64,000 nt of DNA from Seohaeicola saemankumensis (GTDB lineage Bacteria; Pseudomonadota; Alphaproteobacteria; Rhodobacterales; Rhodobacteraceae), in the NCBI RefSeq assembly GCF_021021435.1, contig NZ_JAINWI010000016.1:62001-126000 (forward strand). Reading direction: 5' to 3'. Below are positions 9,476 to 17,336 of this stretch, piece after piece. Every line of letters starts with the position of its first letter. Position 1 is the stretch's first letter. The notes beneath the pieces are model-generated. The model was not told the origin of the DNA, did no database searches, and was given only the letters and a program-made list of their open reading frames with translations. The position numbers were made by a program, and so were the translations under genes.

Positions 9476-11248
9476 ATGGAATTGCTTGCTCTTAAAGGCT
9501 TTCACGGGCGCACATTCACCGAAGAGCATTTCGGAGCCAACATTTTGTCCACGCGCGACAGGCTGGGGAACGATGGCACGTTCGACGATGCCGCGGACTA
9601 TCTTGGTGCAGGCCCCATCCGCTATCCCGGCGGTTCGCTGACAGAACGCTATTTCGACATCACCGACCCCGACCGGATTGAAACCGAGCACTACAAGTCC
9701 GGCGCACCGATGGAGATGCTGCCCTATTCCGATTTCATGGACTGGGCCGAAGAAACAGGCCGCGCCGTTCTGATCGTCCTGCCCACACGCACCCAGTTGA
9801 GCGAGGAAACCGACGCCAATGGCGACCGCTACGCCGAAGTGGACGAAGACGCGTTGCGCACCTTCATCCGCGACACGCTGGACGGGACCTACGGCCAGCC
9901 CGAAATCGCTGGATTCGAAATCGGCAACGAATACTGGGGCAGCGGCGAGATGACGTCGGTCGAATATGGCCGCGTCGCCAGCACAATGGCACGCATCGTC
10001 GACGCGGAACTGACCGCACATCCCGAGTATGACGCGCTGTTCAGCGAGACCGATATCCTTGTGCAGATGGGTCTGAACTATAATTTCGCCAGCCTCAGCG
10101 ACCGCTACGAGGGCACAGCAGAAGAACAGATCGCGCAATTCTCGGCCGAATACGACCTGCCACTGGAAGATGGATACATCTATTCCAGCGGCGAGATTGC
10201 ATGGCCCAAGCTTGCAAACCTGCTAATCATGCGCGAGTTCGACGAGCCCGCTGAAATCGACGCCTTGGACGGGATCGTCGCGCATGTCTATTCGCGCGGA
10301 GAGGATCTGACCTCTAGCCAGACATTCGAGTTGCGCACGATCGAAGATACATGGGGTCAGGAATACGAAGACCTCAAGCCCGTCGTCACCGAATGGAATG
10401 TCAAAGCCCCCAGCCGCGACTCGACCGAGGATTTCGGCTTGGTGCAGGCGGGCCAGATGCTCGACATGGTCGAAGCGATGGGCCTTTACGAGGCAACGTC
10501 GGCCTATATCTGGGCCGTCCAGCAAGGCAGCCAGTCAAACCTGACCGGCGATGAAGGCCAGCCCGACATGAAAGTCGGCGGCGAATTCTTCAAAATGATG
10601 GCCGAAGCCCTGCCCGGTACCCGCGCGATCGAGCTTGACGGCGCCGACCCGCGCGAAAGCGAGATCGCGTTCGAGAATTCCGAGGTCCATCTGTTTGCGG
10701 GCGCGGAACGGGCTGTCTTCTATATCCAATCCACCAATTCCACGGAAACCCACAGCACCGATATCGACTTCAGCAACCTGATCACCGGATTTGACAATAT
10801 CACGATGACAAAGCTGGGTGTCGCCCCCGGCGATCTGGTCGGCAGCTCGAAAGCGACGCCTGTCGTCACCGAACTGGACCCGAACGATCACTATGACAAC
10901 GGAACCATCAGCGTTTCCCTGAACGCGCGCGAGATCGTGCAAATCACCATTGAGGGCGCGGATTTCACGCCCGAACTGGAAGCAGGGCTGGCGCAGTCCG
11001 AAGCCACCGAATTCGGCTTCATGCCGGAAACGGCCGACAGCGAATTTTTCACCATGATGACACAGCAACCCGCGCCCCAAAGCGATCCGCTGACAATCGA
11101 ACAGATCGCGGCGCAAACAGAAGCGGCAAGCGCGCAGGCCGAGGCCAATACAGAAGAGGATGATTCCCCGGAGGGTGGCGGCATGATGGGCGACATGGGG
11201 ATTCTGGCCATGCTCTTGCCGCTGATCGCGCTGGCGGGGGCACTCTGA
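9476..11248 (+). CDS. Glycoside hydrolase-like TIM-barrel protein with hydrophobic C-terminus
   Basis: A 590-residue protein. The segment GFEIGNEYW (Glu near residue 152) looks like the acid/base of clan GH-A TIM-barrel glycosidases, and KPVVTEWNVK (Glu near 306) like the nucleophile. The N-terminal segment GANILSTRDRLGNDGTFDDA and RYPGGSLTERYF are family-like. No N-terminal signal peptide exists; instead the protein ends with an acidic Gln/Ala/Glu-rich stretch, a Gly-Met-rich linker and about 20 hydrophobic residues without a basic tail. It may be a membrane-anchored or non-classically secreted EPS-modifying enzyme. Position at the edge of the EPS locus supports a glycan substrate. The exact family is not certain. 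Confidence 0.65.
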   Translation: MELLALKGFHGRTFTEEHFGANILSTRDRLGNDGTFDDAADYLGAGPIRYPGGSLTERYFDITDPDRIETEHYKSGAPMEMLPYSDFMDWAEETGRAVLIVLPTRTQLSEETDANGDRYAEVDEDALRTFIRDTLDGTYGQPEIAGFEIGNEYWGSGEMTSVEYGRVASTMARIVDAELTAHPEYDALFSETDILVQMGLNYNFASLSDRYEGTAEEQIAQFSAEYDLPLEDGYIYSSGEIAWPKLANLLIMREFDEPAEIDALDGIVAHVYSRGEDLTSSQTFELRTIEDTWGQEYEDLKPVVTEWNVKAPSRDSTEDFGLVQAGQMLDMVEAMGLYEATSAYIWAVQQGSQSNLTGDEGQPDMKVGGEFFKMMAEALPGTRAIELDGADPRESEIAFENSEVHLFAGAERAVFYIQSTNSTETHSTDIDFSNLITGFDNITMTKLGVAPGDLVGSSKATPVVTELDPNDHYDNGTISVSLNAREIVQITIEGADFTPELEAGLAQSEATEFGFMPETADSEFFTMMTQQPAPQSDPLTIEQIAAQTEAASAQAEANTEEDDSPEGGGMMGDMGILAMLLPLIALAGAL

Positions 11249-11389
11249 TCCGCGCTGCGGCGCAGATCTCGAATCAAATCATGCCGGAATTCGGGCGCGT
11301 TTTGCCCCGATCCTGGCCAGTCCGGAAACAAAGTGGCCGGCTCTGCCACATTGTTTGGCGCAAGTGATCGTGTCTCGGCTGTTCTTTTA

Positions 11390-11774
11390 CCAACTTTCGA
11401 TAGCTTCTCCATAAACATCCTGTGATTGTTCTCTACTTGTAGCGCGCCTTTTTTCGGCCTTTTTTCGGCCTCGTGTCTGGCACCGTTCTCACCCGGCTCA
11501 AGGCGGGTCCATCCCGGCGTTCCGGCAACCAAAACCAGCAAAAGAAACAGTTTTGTAGCCACTAGGTAAACAAGTGGGGATGTTATCCTTTCTTTGTGCC
11601 GCTTTGCGCAACAGTCTTTAGCTTTTTCGAGCGATTCCAAGTCGATGCAACCTCTGCGATCTAACCATCGCGCCGACGTCAATCATCACTTTCAGTTGCC
11701 TTTTTTACGCCCTAAAGGTGACTTCTACGCTGTTGCAGGCCGGCAAGAGCCAATCCTTTTTTATCGAAAGTTGG
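11390..11774. repeat. 13-base inverted repeat, widely spaced
   Basis: CCAACTTTCGATA at 11390-11402 recurs as its exact reverse complement at 11762-11774. The core TATCGAAAG also occurs at 45852-45860, upstream of the Wza operon. The repeats may be binding sites of a common regulator. Confidence 0.4.
11447..11468. repeat. Tandem 11-base direct repeat
   Basis: CCTTTTTTCGG occurs twice with no spacer (11447-11457 and 11458-11468). The function is unknown; it may be a regulator site or a slippage product. Confidence 0.6.
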
Positions 11775-12124
11775 CCAACCGCCCAATTGACGCGATGGCA
11801 AAAAAAAGGCTTAAATGTGTTCACTGTTGTTCGGTGCTGAGTAGCCTCGTTTAAATTCAACCAAAACGAAGTTTGCGGCCTATCAGGGCCGAAGCAGAGA
11901 GTAACAAGACCTAGCGAATATCCTCCGCGTTGTGCTGCCAGATAGGGCGGGGGTAAGGGGAAATATATAACGACATTCGGAATTTATAGCCGCGGACCGG
12001 TGGTCTGCGAACAGCTTTCCCATGCCTGTTTCCCTGCTTTGGTGCTCATCCCTGCCGCCGCAGATGACCTGTTCACCTGTTCCGGGCGCTTATTCTGCGC
12101 CCGCTCATTTGGGGGAATGAGACT

Positions 12125-12829
12125 ATGGCTTATGATATGGGCGTGTACTCGGATTCAGTCCGGGCACGCGCAACACGAAATGTTCTAACCTCGGCAACAC
12201 CGCGTCTGGCAGCCGAACATGCTATTATCTACCCTGGGTTGGGTAAACGTCTGTTTGATCTTGCCTTTGTGGCAGCCATCGCTGTTCCCGTCGCGATCGT
12301 CATGGGCATCCTCGCGCTATTGGTCGCGTCGGACGGTCGGGCACCCTTCTATGTGCAAGAACGCGTCGGCCGTCATGGGAAAGTGTTCCGCATGTACAAG
12401 CTGCGCTCGATGGTGGCGGATGCGGATCAGGTGCTCGCCGGCTATTTGGCAAGCAACCCTGCAGCCCGTGCAGAATGGGATCGCGACCAGAAACTTAAAA
12501 ACGATCCTCGTATCACACGGGTCGGGCGGTTGATCCGCAAGACATCGCTGGATGAACTGCCACAGTTTCTGAATGTCCTGAAAGGCGAGATGTCCGTTGT
12601 CGGCCCGCGTCCGATGATGTGCAACCAGAAGGATATGTATCCTGCATCCGAGTATTTCGAGATGCGTCCGGGCATTACCGGTGCTTGGCAAACCTCGGCG
12701 CGCAACGAAAGCAGCTTTCGCGAACGCGCCGCCTATGACAGCGACTATTTTTACAAGCTCTCGCTTCTCACCGACCTGAAGATCGTTCTCAGAACATTCG
12801 GTGTAGTTGTGCGGGCAACAGGTCATTGA
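12125..12829 (+). CDS. Sugar transferase (polyprenyl-phosphate hexose-1-phosphate transferase), initiating EPS synthesis
   Basis: A 234-residue bacterial sugar transferase of the short ExoY-like type. A single hydrophobic segment (LAFVAAIAVPVAIVMGILALLV) is followed by the family motifs ERVGRHGKVFRMYKLRSM, TSLDELPQFLNVLKGEMS and VVGPRP. These enzymes transfer a hexose-1-phosphate from a UDP-sugar to undecaprenyl phosphate on the cytoplasmic face of the inner membrane, the first step of repeat-unit synthesis. GGGGGAATGA precedes the ATG. It opens the plus-strand assembly run and is followed by a strong stem-loop. Confidence 0.93.
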   Translation: MAYDMGVYSDSVRARATRNVLTSATPRLAAEHAIIYPGLGKRLFDLAFVAAIAVPVAIVMGILALLVASDGRAPFYVQERVGRHGKVFRMYKLRSMVADADQVLAGYLASNPAARAEWDRDQKLKNDPRITRVGRLIRKTSLDELPQFLNVLKGEMSVVGPRPMMCNQKDMYPASEYFEMRPGITGAWQTSARNESSFRERAAYDSDYFYKLSLLTDLKIVLRTFGVVVRATGH

Positions 12830-12842
12830 AACAAAGCCTTTA

Positions 12843-12865
12843 GCGGACGCCTTTTCGGCGTCCGC
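12843..12865 (+). terminator. Strong stem-loop after the sugar transferase gene
   Basis: A perfect 9-bp stem GCGGACGCC/GGCGTCCGC with a 5-base loop (TTTTC) lies 13 bases after the stop codon. No U-tract follows, so it may be a partial terminator, an attenuator or an mRNA 3'-end stabiliser that lowers expression of downstream genes relative to the first gene. Confidence 0.55.
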
Positions 12866-12973
12866 ACCATTCATTTCTCCAAAGTGCTTTGACCTGAGCG
12901 CAGCATTAGGGTTTGATACAACTCCTGAGGTCTTTCTCACTGTCAAGAGACCCAACCCAAGGAGATCAACTGC

Positions 12974-14356
12974 GTGACGCCGAACGGATTTGCCTATCTG
13001 GTTCTGATTGCCTGGCCTTTCATCAGCCTCGCCCTGTTCAGAACCCAACCCGTCGGCCGCGCCCTGATCGCCAGCATCCTGATCGCCTACCTGTTCCTGC
13101 CACCAGGCCCGACAGGTTTCGACTTGCCGCTGATACCAGACCTAGACAAGGAAACGATTCCTTCTCTGACCGCCTTCGCGATCTGCTTTTTCATGTATGG
13201 CCGGAAGATGAGGTTCCTGCCCGGTCCGACACCGGCAAAGATCTTGGTAGCTTTGTTTGTGTTCAGCCCTATCGCAACCGCGATGACAAATGGCGAGGGG
13301 GTCACATTTGGTAATTTCTACATTCAAGGCCTCGGCATCAAGGACGGACTGTCGATGGTGGCCAGCAAGATGGCCGCGCTCATGCCATTCATTCTCGCGA
13401 TGAATTTCCTGAACCGCGAAACAGATCAGCGCGACATCCTGATCGCACTTGTAATTGCGGGTCTGGCCTATTCCCTTCCAATGCTTCTGGAGGTTCGCCT
13501 CAGCCCGCAGTTGAACACATGGATTTACGGATTCTTCCAACACAGCTTTGGCCAAATGATGCGCGAAGGCGGGTTCCGTCCGATCGTATTTCTTTATCAT
13601 GGCCTTTGGGTTGCATTTTTCTGCTTTACGTCAATAGTTGCGGCGTTGACATTGTATCGAAGCGAAAAACGTCACAACAAACCTGCTCTGAAGTATCTAA
13701 TCGCTGGCCTCTATCTCTTTGTAGTTTTGGTTCTGTGTAAGTCCCTTGGCTCTCTTCTTTATGCTATATTCTTGACACCGCTTCTACTTTTCTTCAGCCC
13801 TCGCACTCAATTTAGAGTAGCAACGCTTATTACGATAGTAGCCTTGCTTTATCCAGTTCTGAAAGGCAATCAAATTATCCCAGAGCGCGCCTTGATTGAA
13901 CAAGCCTACGAGATTAACCCAAGTCGCGCTGCATCGCTAAATTTTCGCTTAATTCATGAAGCGATTCTATTGGAACGCGCATCCATGAAACCCATTTTGG
14001 GATGGGGCAGCTTTGGTCGACCTCTTATCCACAGCTCTGATGGCCAAATCTTGACGATTCCAGACGGAAGATGGGTCATTACAATCGGCGCCCTCGGGTG
14101 GGTCGGATACGTGGCCGAGTTCGGTTTACTGGCTTTTCCAATTTTATTAATTCTATTTAAGGGAAGACAATATCCTACCCTTTACAGGTCTTCACTCACC
14201 AGCGGCCTCAGCTTAATAGTCGCGGTTAATATGTTTGATATGCTACCAAACGCAACACTTACGCCTCTGACTTGGCTAATGGCGGGCTCTCTTCTTGGAT
14301 ACATGCAAGCACCTTTCGTTAGGCAACGGCAAACTATTGCTGCACAGACAGCGTAG
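12974..14356 (+). CDS. Wzy-like polysaccharide polymerase / O-antigen ligase-like membrane protein
   Basis: A 460-residue polytopic membrane protein with about ten hydrophobic segments and a larger hydrophilic loop around residues 310-360 (GWGSFGRPLIHSSDG), as in O-antigen ligase/Wzy-like proteins where that periplasmic loop binds the glycan. It starts with GTG at 12974, eight bases after AAGGAG. It likely polymerises the lipid-linked repeat units in the periplasm. The 5' third has the high GC of the neighbourhood, but from about 13,550 the GC falls sharply (a counted 60-base line at 13,801 has 40%), suggesting a recombination breakpoint inside the gene. Confidence 0.8.
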   Translation: MTPNGFAYLVLIAWPFISLALFRTQPVGRALIASILIAYLFLPPGPTGFDLPLIPDLDKETIPSLTAFAICFFMYGRKMRFLPGPTPAKILVALFVFSPIATAMTNGEGVTFGNFYIQGLGIKDGLSMVASKMAALMPFILAMNFLNRETDQRDILIALVIAGLAYSLPMLLEVRLSPQLNTWIYGFFQHSFGQMMREGGFRPIVFLYHGLWVAFFCFTSIVAALTLYRSEKRHNKPALKYLIAGLYLFVVLVLCKSLGSLLYAIFLTPLLLFFSPRTQFRVATLITIVALLYPVLKGNQIIPERALIEQAYEINPSRAASLNFRLIHEAILLERASMKPILGWGSFGRPLIHSSDGQILTIPDGRWVITIGALGWVGYVAEFGLLAFPILLILFKGRQYPTLYRSSLTSGLSLIVAVNMFDMLPNATLTPLTWLMAGSLLGYMQAPFVRQRQTIAAQTA

Positions 14357-14451
14357 AATGCAATTACCTTAATCTGTTGAACTACTTGTAGCTTCTCCGT
14401 ATTAGAAATTCACTTGATTGATTCAGTATTTAAGAAGCAGGAGTTCACTGA

Positions 14452-16128
14452 ATGCAAGAAAACAACAGCACACCACAAACTTGGGCAGTTGATCGAAGTG
14501 GCGATTCTGGGTTTGATTGTGCACAAAACCCTCAAACGTGGATAGACAAAGGATTTAAGACCCCTTTCTTGTTCATAGATGCTTCAACGGGCTCTAGCGG
14601 TGCACGTGCCACTGGTCAATTCAAAGGATATGTCGGTCATAGAATAAAGCAATATGATGGATCACGTCCCAGCGGGCTGTGGGGGAAATGGAATTGGGAC
14701 GGCCAGACACTGGTCGCCGAAGTCGAACCACTGGGTTACTTTAGTCTATTTGTATATATCAAAGGGGCACAAGTAGGTATCTCGCCATCAATCTTACAAT
14801 TACTGGCGGAAGGCGCTGACCCTAGCCCTGATGAAATAGCACTAGCCGTATTTCACCGGATAGGAAATTTCGTCGGAAATGACACTCCTTTCAAATATAT
14901 AAAAGTTTTGCCCCCGAACGGTCAATTGGTCTGGCGCGATGGGAAGCACCAAATCAAAGGCGGGGCAGTAGTTCCCAAGGTAAGTTCTCTAAGCCGCGCC
15001 CAAGCGGTCGAGGCTTTTGTTGAAGTACCACGCGCTACAATTCGCAGATTCGTTCAAAGTTGGGAGGGGCCTATTGCACTGCCCTTGACTGGTGGACGAG
15101 ACTCCCGACATGTTCTTCTAGAGATGGCCCATCAGGGACGCAAACCGGACACCTGCGTTACTTTCCATCACGGGGGCAAGGCGCTGAACGCGGAAGTGCA
15201 GGCCGCACGAGCTATCGCAGAGCGCGTTGGCGTGCGCCATGTGATTTTGGGTAACCCACGAAAACGATTGAGAGATTCGCTGCGCGCGCTTTTAATGACG
15301 CAACTCTGCTCAGACGAGCACGCTCAGATGGTTCCAATGCACGACTATTTTTCCGGAAGTGGCACGGCAGCAATCGATGGTATCGGCGGAGACATTCTGA
15401 CCAATCCTGATGACTGGGCTGCGGAATTCAAGGAGCGCGCAAATCAAAACGATTATGAAGGAATTGCGAAACGAATGGTGGAAGGGCACAGCCGTGTTAT
15501 CAGTCGGCCGGGACACCTGGGTGGCGCTGGCGCTGTGTTTTCGTCTGATTTACATGATGCTGCGATTGAACGCATTGCGAAGGCCATTCAGGTTTTTGAC
15601 GCGGCGCCGGACCCCTACCAGGCTTTCTGGTTTTATAATCGGACAAGACGCGAAATCTCCTTCACCGCCACAGCGGTAATGGGCGGCGCTGAAATGGTAT
15701 TCTGCCCCTATCTGGACCCAGAATTCGTTGAGCTCGGCTTGTCCTTGGATTGGTCAGTTACCCGCGATCAGAAGCTACATGATGACGCGATCTTCAGTGC
15801 ATATCCTGGGTTTTCAGACATTCCATTTTCTTCCGGTTTTGTCAGTCAGCCACTAGCCAGATTTCGGCCCAGTCGCGTGACAAATATGCTAGATACACTC
15901 CGCGTCGGCTTGATGACCAGTCCTGATAAAAAAATCAAAGGATTGCAAAATGTATTTAAGCCGACGCCAATATGGCGCGGTCCGTCGGACACTTATCGGA
16001 TGCATCACGATTTCGTTATGCAAATGGATCAATCTGAAGCAAGAAGACTGCTCGAACTTGGCATGAATTTGTCAGATACAGCGCCAAAAGGCGAGAATGT
16101 GGTAAGCAATGTCCATCTCGGCCACTAA
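14452..16128 (+). CDS. Asparagine synthetase-related protein
   Basis: A 558-residue protein with an AsnB-like ATP-pyrophosphatase domain: the PP-loop variant LTGGRDSRH lies near residue 213, followed by VTFHHGGKALNAEVQAARAIAERVG. The N-terminal 170 residues occupy the position of the glutaminase domain, but the protein starts MQENNST and lacks the Cys at position 2 needed for glutamine hydrolysis. It therefore probably uses ammonia or another amine, or makes an acyl-adenylate for amide formation. Asn-synthase-like proteins are common in EPS loci and may amidate uronic acids. GC is low relative to the flanks. It overlaps the next gene by 20 bases. Confidence 0.78.
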   Translation: MQENNSTPQTWAVDRSGDSGFDCAQNPQTWIDKGFKTPFLFIDASTGSSGARATGQFKGYVGHRIKQYDGSRPSGLWGKWNWDGQTLVAEVEPLGYFSLFVYIKGAQVGISPSILQLLAEGADPSPDEIALAVFHRIGNFVGNDTPFKYIKVLPPNGQLVWRDGKHQIKGGAVVPKVSSLSRAQAVEAFVEVPRATIRRFVQSWEGPIALPLTGGRDSRHVLLEMAHQGRKPDTCVTFHHGGKALNAEVQAARAIAERVGVRHVILGNPRKRLRDSLRALLMTQLCSDEHAQMVPMHDYFSGSGTAAIDGIGGDILTNPDDWAAEFKERANQNDYEGIAKRMVEGHSRVISRPGHLGGAGAVFSSDLHDAAIERIAKAIQVFDAAPDPYQAFWFYNRTRREISFTATAVMGGAEMVFCPYLDPEFVELGLSLDWSVTRDQKLHDDAIFSAYPGFSDIPFSSGFVSQPLARFRPSRVTNMLDTLRVGLMTSPDKKIKGLQNVFKPTPIWRGPSDTYRMHHDFVMQMDQSEARRLLELGMNLSDTAPKGENVVSNVHLGH

Positions 16129-17266
16129 AGTCCTGGCAAACAGGTTCCGCATTCATACGCGTTTCCGTCGTGCGGAGCGGCTTCGCAAACTAGCGATGGA
16201 ACGCCCCTTTCTGGATGGCGCGCACACGCGGCTTCTTCTGGTAAGCCAGTCACATAGAATCCCACAAAGCCAAATCTTTCCTTTCCATCATTATGCGAAG
16301 GACCTGAAACGGCTATATGGAGCACAAGTTCGCGAGATTGATATCTCATCTGTTTTATCTGGCGAACCGGCTAAGGCGATGGGTGCAAACGTTGTTGCAT
16401 TCCAAACACCTTTTGACATTGAAGACGAAAAGTTATGGCGGTTATTGGACCGTTTAAATCATGATCATCCGAAGGCAAGGATGGTATATCTTGATTGGTC
16501 TGCGCCGACCGATCTGCGCAATGCAGAGCGTCTAGATAAATATATTGATGTTTACGTCAAAAAACATGTCCTACGCAATCGCTTGGAATACTCTCAGTCA
16601 ACGATCGGAGAAACCAATCTGAGCGACTTTTATAGCCGCCGTTTTGGTGTGGATGCACCTATAAGGCTCTTTAACGTTACACCGGATTTCTTGAGAAAAT
16701 TAGTGGTCGGCCCATCATTTGCGACGGCGCCTGGTATTCTGCCGAGCTTACTTGGATCACCACCACCGCTTGGACCCCGCCCGATAGACCTGCACGCGCG
16801 TTTCGCCGTAGGTGGAACAGCTTGGTATCAATTGATGCGGGCTGAAGCCGAAGCCGCGCTTTCGCAGGTTTCCGATCTGGTTGTTATCAAAGGCAACAGC
16901 GTCGGACTAGCACGGTTCTTGGTCGAGATGCAGAGTACAAAAATTGTCTTCAGCCCTTTTGGCTATGGAGAGGTCTGTTGGCGCGACTACGAAGCCGTCA
17001 TGGCAGGAGCAGTCCTACTGAAACCTGATATGAGCCATATTGAAACTAATCCGGATATTTTTGTGCCATGGGAAACTTATGTACCTTTAAAGTGGGATTT
17101 GTCCGATTTTGATGACTGTGTTCGCCAACTCGTGACAGATACGCAGCTACGACACAGGATCTCAAGACAGGCTTTTGACGTATTACATCGTTGGCTCGCT
17201 TCCGACAATTTTGCAAAAGCCATGGCTCCGTTGTTCGAACCTAATTCGATTCAAAATATCCCCTAA
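16109..17266 (+). CDS. Glycosyltransferase, GT1/GT4-like C-terminal domain
   Basis: A 385-residue protein. The C-terminal segment FSPFGYGEVCWRDYEAVMAGAVLLKPD followed by WETYVPL resembles the nucleotide-sugar-binding half of GT-B glycosyltransferases of the Glyco_trans_1_2 type; the N-terminal half is not clearly recognisable. It probably adds a sugar to the lipid-linked repeat unit at the cytoplasmic face. The start overlaps the preceding gene by 20 bases, so they are probably cotranslated. It lies in the low-GC core of the locus. Confidence 0.65.
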   Translation: MSISATKVLANRFRIHTRFRRAERLRKLAMERPFLDGAHTRLLLVSQSHRIPQSQIFPFHHYAKDLKRLYGAQVREIDISSVLSGEPAKAMGANVVAFQTPFDIEDEKLWRLLDRLNHDHPKARMVYLDWSAPTDLRNAERLDKYIDVYVKKHVLRNRLEYSQSTIGETNLSDFYSRRFGVDAPIRLFNVTPDFLRKLVVGPSFATAPGILPSLLGSPPPLGPRPIDLHARFAVGGTAWYQLMRAEAEAALSQVSDLVVIKGNSVGLARFLVEMQSTKIVFSPFGYGEVCWRDYEAVMAGAVLLKPDMSHIETNPDIFVPWETYVPLKWDLSDFDDCVRQLVTDTQLRHRISRQAFDVLHRWLASDNFAKAMAPLFEPNSIQNIP

Positions 17267-17336
17267 ACGATGCAAGAGATGGAAACACGCCACCAAAAGA
17301 ATTTTGACCTTTAACTGTTTTTGACCGGAGCACAAA

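Larger units (their letters stand above)
11249..12124. promoter_or_regulatory. Long intergenic region upstream of the EPS assembly genes
   Basis: This 876-base gap lies before the initiating sugar transferase gene and probably carries the main promoter and regulatory sites of the EPS operon. It holds a tandem 11-base repeat (11447-11468) and a 13-base sequence present in both orientations (11390-11402, 11762-11774). Its base composition is more AT-rich than the neighbouring genes. Short open frames are present, but none has family features or codon usage like the surrounding genes, so I call no gene here. A small RNA cannot be excluded. Confidence 0.5.

Noticed and set aside
11155-11248. PEP-CTERM or VPEID-CTERM signal at the end of the glycosidase-like protein
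   Set aside because: The hydrophobic stretch lacks the PEP/VPEID motif and the basic terminal residues needed for a confident call; kept only as an open question.
11594-11854. 86-codon frame in the EPS leader region
   Set aside because: No family features, no ribosome-binding site that stands out and AT-rich intergenic composition; not supportable as a gene.
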